Shown: piece by piece, positions 60,125 through 64,000 of the stretch
How positions within the stretch are numbered: position 1 is the first letter of the stretch
How the letters are laid out: every line of letters starts with the position of its first letter
DNA from: JOPF136 sp963773835
GTDB taxonomy: Bacteria > Acidobacteriota > Terriglobia > Acidiferrales > UBA7541
Direction: 5' to 3'
NCBI GenBank assembly: GCA_963773835.1
Contig: CAVZCQ010000003.1
Coordinates: 248,001-312,000 of the forward strand
DNA length: 64,000 nucleotides
Position numbers and translations under genes: made by a program
Notes under the pieces: model-generated
The model's database searches: none
Told to the model about the DNA's origin: nothing
What the model saw: only the letters and a program-made list of their open reading frames with translations

Positions 60125-60814
60125 ATGGCCACGGGGAAAACGACGCCTCAGAACAGGCCGGAGGATTGGCCTATCCAAGCAGGACGTGGTACAGTCAAGA
60201 CCTTCTTTCTCAAGCTAGGAATGGACTATCTCAGAAAACTCAAGGACTGCCTTCGCGAGCGATCGCTTGTGCGAGGCGACGTAACTCTAGCATCCGGCAA
60301 ACGCAGCGACTACTACCTCGATTGCAAGCTCACAACTCTACACCCTGAGGGGGCAGTCTTAACCGGTCATTCGATTCTCGCACTCCTCCACCGCGAGGGA
60401 ATCCGAGCAGAGGCTATCGGTGGAATGACAATGGGCGCGGATCCCATCGTGTCCGCGGTAGTCACCGTCAGCCAGATCGAGGGATCGCCAATTCTTGGCT
60501 TCCTCATACGAAAGGAGCGCAAGGGGCACGGGCGCCTTAAGCAGGTTGAGGGCATCGAACCCACATCAGGACGACGAGTGGTGATCGTCGACGAGGTCTG
60601 CACCACAGGAAAATCGACCATCGAGGCGATAGATGCAGCGGAAGCCGCAGGAATGCAGGTTATCGCTGTGATTAGCTTGGTTGACAGAGAGGAAGGTGGC
60701 TCCGAGATACTTAGGAAGAGGTACGCATACTACCCAATTTGTACCGCACGCGAGCTGCTCGCCGCAGAGAATCAAACCTCCCGTGACTCAACTGAGGCCC
60801 ACGCAAGTCGATAG
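60125..60814 (+). CDS. pyrE: Orotate phosphoribosyltransferase-type enzyme
   Basis: The product is 229 aa from ATG 60125; ATG 60221 would give a core of normal size. OPRT motifs are intact: SGKRSDYYLDCKLTTLHPEGA, GGMTMGADPIV, LIRKERKGHGRLKQVEG (PRPP/orotate Lys) and the PRPP loop VVIVDEVCTTGKST. It converts orotate and PRPP to OMP in pyrimidine synthesis. The context is odd: it sits in an accessory-looking patch and is controlled by an XRE repressor-like gene. It may be the main pyrE or a second copy. The end nearly touches the convergent PIN-like gene. Confidence 0.85.
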   Translation: MATGKTTPQNRPEDWPIQAGRGTVKTFFLKLGMDYLRKLKDCLRERSLVRGDVTLASGKRSDYYLDCKLTTLHPEGAVLTGHSILALLHREGIRAEAIGGMTMGADPIVSAVVTVSQIEGSPILGFLIRKERKGHGRLKQVEGIEPTSGRRVVIVDEVCTTGKSTIEAIDAAEAAGMQVIAVISLVDREEGGSEILRKRYAYYPICTARELLAAENQTSRDSTEAHASR

Positions 60815-60829
60815 GAAAGCGCCATCCGT

Positions 60830-61663
60830 TCAGACAGGCTTTGCAGGGCTACTATCCTGAGTGATCCTACGTAGCACTGCCTCAACCTTTCCTGAGTCTG
60901 CCAACTGCGAGGGTGAGGCCGTCACAATGCGCCCGGCTTGCGCTGACTTCGTGACTAACTGGGAGAATCCAGTGTCGCACGTTAGAATGCATAACGACGG
61001 GTCCGAAAGATAGATCAGCTGTTCGGCATCGAATAGGTCGTTCATGTGTTTCTCGGGGTTATAGTCTTTGCTCCGAAGCGCAACTTGAAGCTTGCTCTGC
61101 TCAAATTCGTGATAAGCGCTGAGCTTGGAAGCGATTTCAGCCAAGGGTTTCGAATTTGGATCAGCCTTCACACGGTTAGCTATTCCGCGGAACCAAGCAT
61201 CTGAAAACCATTTCCCCTCCGGCGACTCTTTCCTTGCTGCCTCTAAGAGCCGTCCAAAATCCTGCGCAGTCTTTGCTTTCATTCTGTCCATTACATCCTT
61301 TAGCTGGCCAGCCTCTGTCCGAAGCGACTCAACCGAATCGGCTGTAAGACAGACATTGAACGCCCGTTGCATCCTTTCTGTGAAACCGTCATCGGGGGCA
61401 GTCTTCTCAAACCAGATGGCAAAAAGAGCGTCGTCAGGCCACGGCAACATTCCAGTGCGCTCGGCATTCGACCAGTTGAGAACCGAATGGATATCTCGTA
61501 GAACTTCTTCGCCTCTCGCAATCGTTAGCTGCGACAGCACTTCGAAGACCGCAAGAGGAGAAATAAGAATCCTTCCTTTGAGGTCCGCCGCCAGAGATTC
61601 ATCCTTTAGGGCCCTACCGATCTCGCGAAAGGCGGAGGTATCGAAGTAGATTCGTTCCGGCAT
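60830..61663 (-). CDS. PIN-like nuclease, second gene of a two-gene operon
   Basis: The product is 277 aa, longer than VapC (about 130). PIN-type acidic residues are visible: Asp8 in IYFDTSAFREIG, Glu41 in LAVFEVLSQL, Asp212 in LFDAEQLIYLS and Asp230 in LTCDTGFSQL. The central 150 residues are a charged helical insert. Two nt separate it from the upstream gene, so they are co-transcribed and co-translated. PIN domains cut RNA. The partner is not a known antitoxin. I infer a toxin or phage-defence nuclease, without proof. Confidence 0.7.
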   Translation of the reverse strand: MPERIYFDTSAFREIGRALKDESLAADLKGRILISPLAVFEVLSQLTIARGEEVLRDIHSVLNWSNAERTGMLPWPDDALFAIWFEKTAPDDGFTERMQRAFNVCLTADSVESLRTEAGQLKDVMDRMKAKTAQDFGRLLEAARKESPEGKWFSDAWFRGIANRVKADPNSKPLAEIASKLSAYHEFEQSKLQVALRSKDYNPEKHMNDLFDAEQLIYLSDPSLCILTCDTGFSQLVTKSAQAGRIVTASPSQLADSGKVEAVLRRITQDSSPAKPV

Positions 61664-61665
61664 GC

Positions 61666-62367
61666 TTAGCGGCTCAGCATTTGGGTCAAAGCAGGAATGA
61701 AAGGCAGAATAATCGTCATGTGACTGGCGAGGACGTTTATAAACGCTTGATAGTTAGAAAGGAATTCCGACGAATTGTTTGACGTCTCTAGCACGTCCAG
61801 TCTCCTCAGTATCTCTGCTTTCTGCCCACCATCCGATACACCTCGCGCGATCGCCTCGCGGATGCATTTGAATAGTTGTTGCTCTGTTTCAGAGGAGACG
61901 TTCGTCGAGTGATCTTCCGATTGGACGTTCACGCGCGATTGGGGGCCGTGCAGGTTGTAGATATTCACTGTGCGAGCCGCTCCGCGCTGCGTGGGTTCGC
62001 CAGGCGAGAGATCAGCTTCCTGATCCATGGCCTCTAAACGGCCAATCATCTGCAGGAGAAGGGAGAGTGCTGCTTCTGTGGATGGCCCCTTGCGCTGGGC
62101 CACATCATTGCTGATGGCGGAGTTGTAGACATCCCATGCCGCTCCCCCAAGATAAGACATCTTGGTGGACAGCGTGAATCTTCCGATGTAGGAGCGCAAC
62201 ATTCCAAGCTGCCCCGCCAAGCTGTCCATTTGCTCCTGCAACACCGGGAGGTTTCGCACTGGAAAGTCTGGAATGGGTTGCTGAAGTGACCTCTGCCACA
62301 GGTCGAAGTGATCGTGTAATTCGTGATGGAACTTTCTAACTCTTGCAACCAGCTCGTGAACCTTCAT
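61666..62367 (-). CDS. Unrecognised protein with HGPxSRVN motif and C-terminal membrane segment
   Basis: The product is 233 aa. Residues 1-120 are mostly helical. A segment TVNIYNLHGPQSRVNVQSEDHSTN (cited here in two parts: TVNIYNLHGPQ at 134-144 and SRVNVQSEDHSTN at 144-156) recalls the short Asn-rich motif following helical domains in some abortive-infection-type proteins. The C-terminal 28 residues contain a hydrophobic stretch (VLASHMTIILPFIPALTQML) that could be a membrane segment. It is the first gene of the operon with the PIN-like nuclease. Function unknown. Confidence 0.5.
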   Translation of the reverse strand: MKVHELVARVRKFHHELHDHFDLWQRSLQQPIPDFPVRNLPVLQEQMDSLAGQLGMLRSYIGRFTLSTKMSYLGGAAWDVYNSAISNDVAQRKGPSTEAALSLLLQMIGRLEAMDQEADLSPGEPTQRGAARTVNIYNLHGPQSRVNVQSEDHSTNVSSETEQQLFKCIREAIARGVSDGGQKAEILRRLDVLETSNNSSEFLSNYQAFINVLASHMTIILPFIPALTQMLSR

Positions 62368-62401
62368 CCTTGCTCTCTCATAAACGAAAGCGATATTTCA
62401 T

Positions 62402-64000
62402 TCACACCAGCGGTTCGCCGCAGTGTTCCGCGATGGCCGCGCGCGCCGCGTCGCGCAGCCGGAGGATTTCATGCCAGTCGCGCTCTGCTGGATTTGGATA
62501 GATGGGCGGGCACACGGTCAGCGTGACGCGCCCCGGTTTCGCTAGGACGGTCGTGTCCGGCAGCACCTCGCGCGTGCCCCGCAGCGCGATCGGCAGCACC
62601 GGGCATCCGCTGGCCACCGCCGATTTGAACGCGCCGAGCTGGAACGGCCGCAGCCCCGGCGCGGGCGTGAACGTTCCCTCGGCAAATATCAGGATGGACT
62701 CGCCGCGCACCAGCGCCTCTTCCAGCTCGTCCGCCTGCTTCAGCCGCGCCTCACGGTCTTCGCGCACGAACGAAAAATAGCCCAGTTTCTTCAGGATTCC
62801 TCCGATGAACGGGTACGACATCACTTCCTGTTTAGCCACAAAGCGGTAGCGGTAGGCGCCCAGCAGAGCGAGTAAAACGACAGCGTCCGTGAAGCTCGCG
62901 TGGTTCGACACGATCAGCAGCCCGCCGCGCGAAGCCTGGCCCCACCGCGTGGCCAGCTCTTCCAAATGCTCCTCGCCGACGATTTCGATGGGAGTCCCGA
63001 TCAGCCGGAAAAAGGCTCGATTCAATGCCCGGCTGATGCGCGCGCCCAGCGGCCGGCTCGGAATGATGTGCAGTTCGGCCCACACCGTCATCGCCAGCAG
63101 CGCCACCATCACCAGGAAATAGACGCCGTAGAGCGCTTCGACCGCGCGGCGGACGAGGCCGGCAACCTGCTTCGGCGCCGACCGCGCCGCGAGCCGCGAC
63201 ACCTGCAACCAAGCGGGCGGCCGTCCCTGATGCAGCCGGCCTTCACGGAAGAGACTCCTGGTGGCCTCGCGGCGGAGTTTGCCGCTGGAAGTTTTGGGCA
63301 CGGCGCCGGCCGGGACCATTTCCACGTCGTCGGGGGGCATGCCCACGCCCTCTGCGACGCGCTCGCGAATTCCCGCGGCTATTTCCTCGCGGCGCGCCGG
63401 GTCGCGCTCCGCGGTTTCCGCCACCACCACCAGGCGTTCCGTCCCGCTCGTTTCGTCCACCATCCCGAACGCCACCACGCACCCTTTGCGCACGCCCGGA
63501 GCCGCGGCGGCGAGTTCCTCGATCTCATGCGGATACAGATTGCGGCCCGCTTTGATGATGATGTCCTTCGCGCGCCCGGTGATGAAGATTTCGCCGTCGG
63601 CAAAATAGGCCCGGTCGCCGGAATCGAGCCACCCTCCCTCGCGGAGAAGTTCGGCGGTGGCTGTGGCATTGCGGTAGTAGCCGGAAGTGGCGGAGGGGCT
63701 GCGGAACCACAGGCGCCCTTCTACGCGCTCCGGCACATCGCAGCCAGTGTCGTCCACGATGCGCACTTCGTTGTCCGCGATCGGGAAGCCCGCGGAGACG
63801 AACCCGGCGACGGCAGGGTCGACCGCCTCCAGCTCGCGCCTGCCGGACCCGCCGTTCGACGACGGCGGCGGCGCGGGAGCCCCGACCGGAACGGCGCGGC
63901 CGTCGTTTTCCAGCGCGGCGCGGTCCAGCCAATCCACGCGCCAGCCGCGCATCGGCGGCGTGAAGCTGACGGCTACGGAATTTTCGGCCAGCCCGTACAC
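62402..64000 (-). CDS. AMP-ligase / PlsC-type acyltransferase fusion, C-terminal part (cut by window edge)
   Basis: The 532 residues present are the C-terminal part. The AMP-ligase remnant has GRAKDIIIKAGRNLYPHEIEE and PKTSSGKLRR (catalytic Lys in the tail). About 140 residues later a membrane segment (YFLVMVALLAMTVW) leads to an acyltransferase with NHASFTD and FAEGTFTP. No carrier domain lies between them, unlike the 17877-20777 protein. The order ligase-acyltransferase suggests activation of an acyl chain followed by its transfer. The start is outside the window. Confidence 0.85.
   Translation of the reverse strand: MYGLAENSVAVSFTPPMRGWRVDWLDRAALENDGRAVPVGAPAPPPSSNGGSGRRELEAVDPAVAGFVSAGFPIADNEVRIVDDTGCDVPERVEGRLWFRSPSATSGYYRNATATAELLREGGWLDSGDRAYFADGEIFITGRAKDIIIKAGRNLYPHEIEELAAAAPGVRKGCVVAFGMVDETSGTERLVVVAETAERDPARREEIAAGIRERVAEGVGMPPDDVEMVPAGAVPKTSSGKLRREATRSLFREGRLHQGRPPAWLQVSRLAARSAPKQVAGLVRRAVEALYGVYFLVMVALLAMTVWAELHIIPSRPLGARISRALNRAFFRLIGTPIEIVGEEHLEELATRWGQASRGGLLIVSNHASFTDAVVLLALLGAYRYRFVAKQEVMSYPFIGGILKKLGYFSFVREDREARLKQADELEEALVRGESILIFAEGTFTPAPGLRPFQLGAFKSAVASGCPVLPIALRGTREVLPDTTVLAKPGRVTLTVCPPIYPNPAERDWHEILRLRDAARAAIAEHCGEPLV

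Noticed and set aside
1..64000. tRNA genes, rRNA genes, CRISPR arrays, insertion sequences
   Set aside because: No cloverleaf with a conserved T-loop, no spacer-repeat array, no rRNA-like stretch and no transposase gene was recognised on either strand; palindromes are the only repeat class seen.

Overview
The window looks like a chromosomal segment of an Acidobacteriota bacterium. It is GC-rich and contains family-level markers of that phylum: a secreted VWFA-related protein of the acidobacterial type, a TonB-dependent receptor with an N-terminal carboxypeptidase-regulatory domain, several DinB-fold proteins and MacB/FtsX-type permeases. The assignment rests on protein architecture, not on a marker-gene tree.

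Layout. 1-4.4 kb: secreted proteins and two MacB-like permeases. 4.5-8.5 kb: a secreted phosphatase and the B12-dependent ribonucleotide reductase NrdJ. 8.8-11.3 kb: a compact lower-GC three-gene cassette (CD-NTase, E2-like protein, patatin phospholipase) that reads as a type II-short CBASS antiphage system. 11.3-22.7 kb: mixed metabolism (LDH/MDH-like dehydrogenase, rhodanese, a DUF4139 protein, an AMP-ligase/ACP/acyltransferase fusion, a dienoyl-CoA-reductase-like SDR, a VOC protein) and a vapBC toxin-antitoxin pair. 22.8-33.2 kb: translation genes thrS, infC, rpmI, rplT, pheS, pheT, then zapA, with zwf and a secreted protease between them. 33.3-42.5 kb: a czcCBA-like metal efflux operon, a small His/Cys membrane protein and a TonB receptor. 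42.6-43.6 kb: a strong candidate 6S RNA next to a YmdB-like phosphodiesterase. 44.7-54.6 kb: the replication region, with a DnaA-box cluster (probable oriC), dnaA, dnaN, gyrB and gyrA. 54.7-59.6 kb: small accessory genes and a TonB-like protein. 59.6-62.4 kb: a second lower-GC patch with an XRE regulator divergent from a pyrE-type gene, and a two-gene operon of a PIN-like nuclease and an unrecognised membrane-associated protein. The right edge cuts a second AMP-ligase/PlsC fusion.

Two themes stand out. First, the accessory cassettes (CBASS, vapBC, the XRE/pyrE/PIN patch, czc/TonB) lie between otherwise ordinary housekeeping genes. Second, a family of intergenic palindromes recurs from end to end. 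Many have a GTAG foot, several supply or abut the TAG stop codon of the upstream gene, and some share stem sequences although they lie tens of kb apart. They look like REP elements, but no RAYT transposase gene is present in the window. Clusters of such hairpins fill the unusually wide rpmI-rplT and dnaN-gyrB gaps.

Limits: no database search, folding program or composition calculation could be run. Family names come from recognised motifs, and start sites from ribosome-binding sites and N-terminal features.
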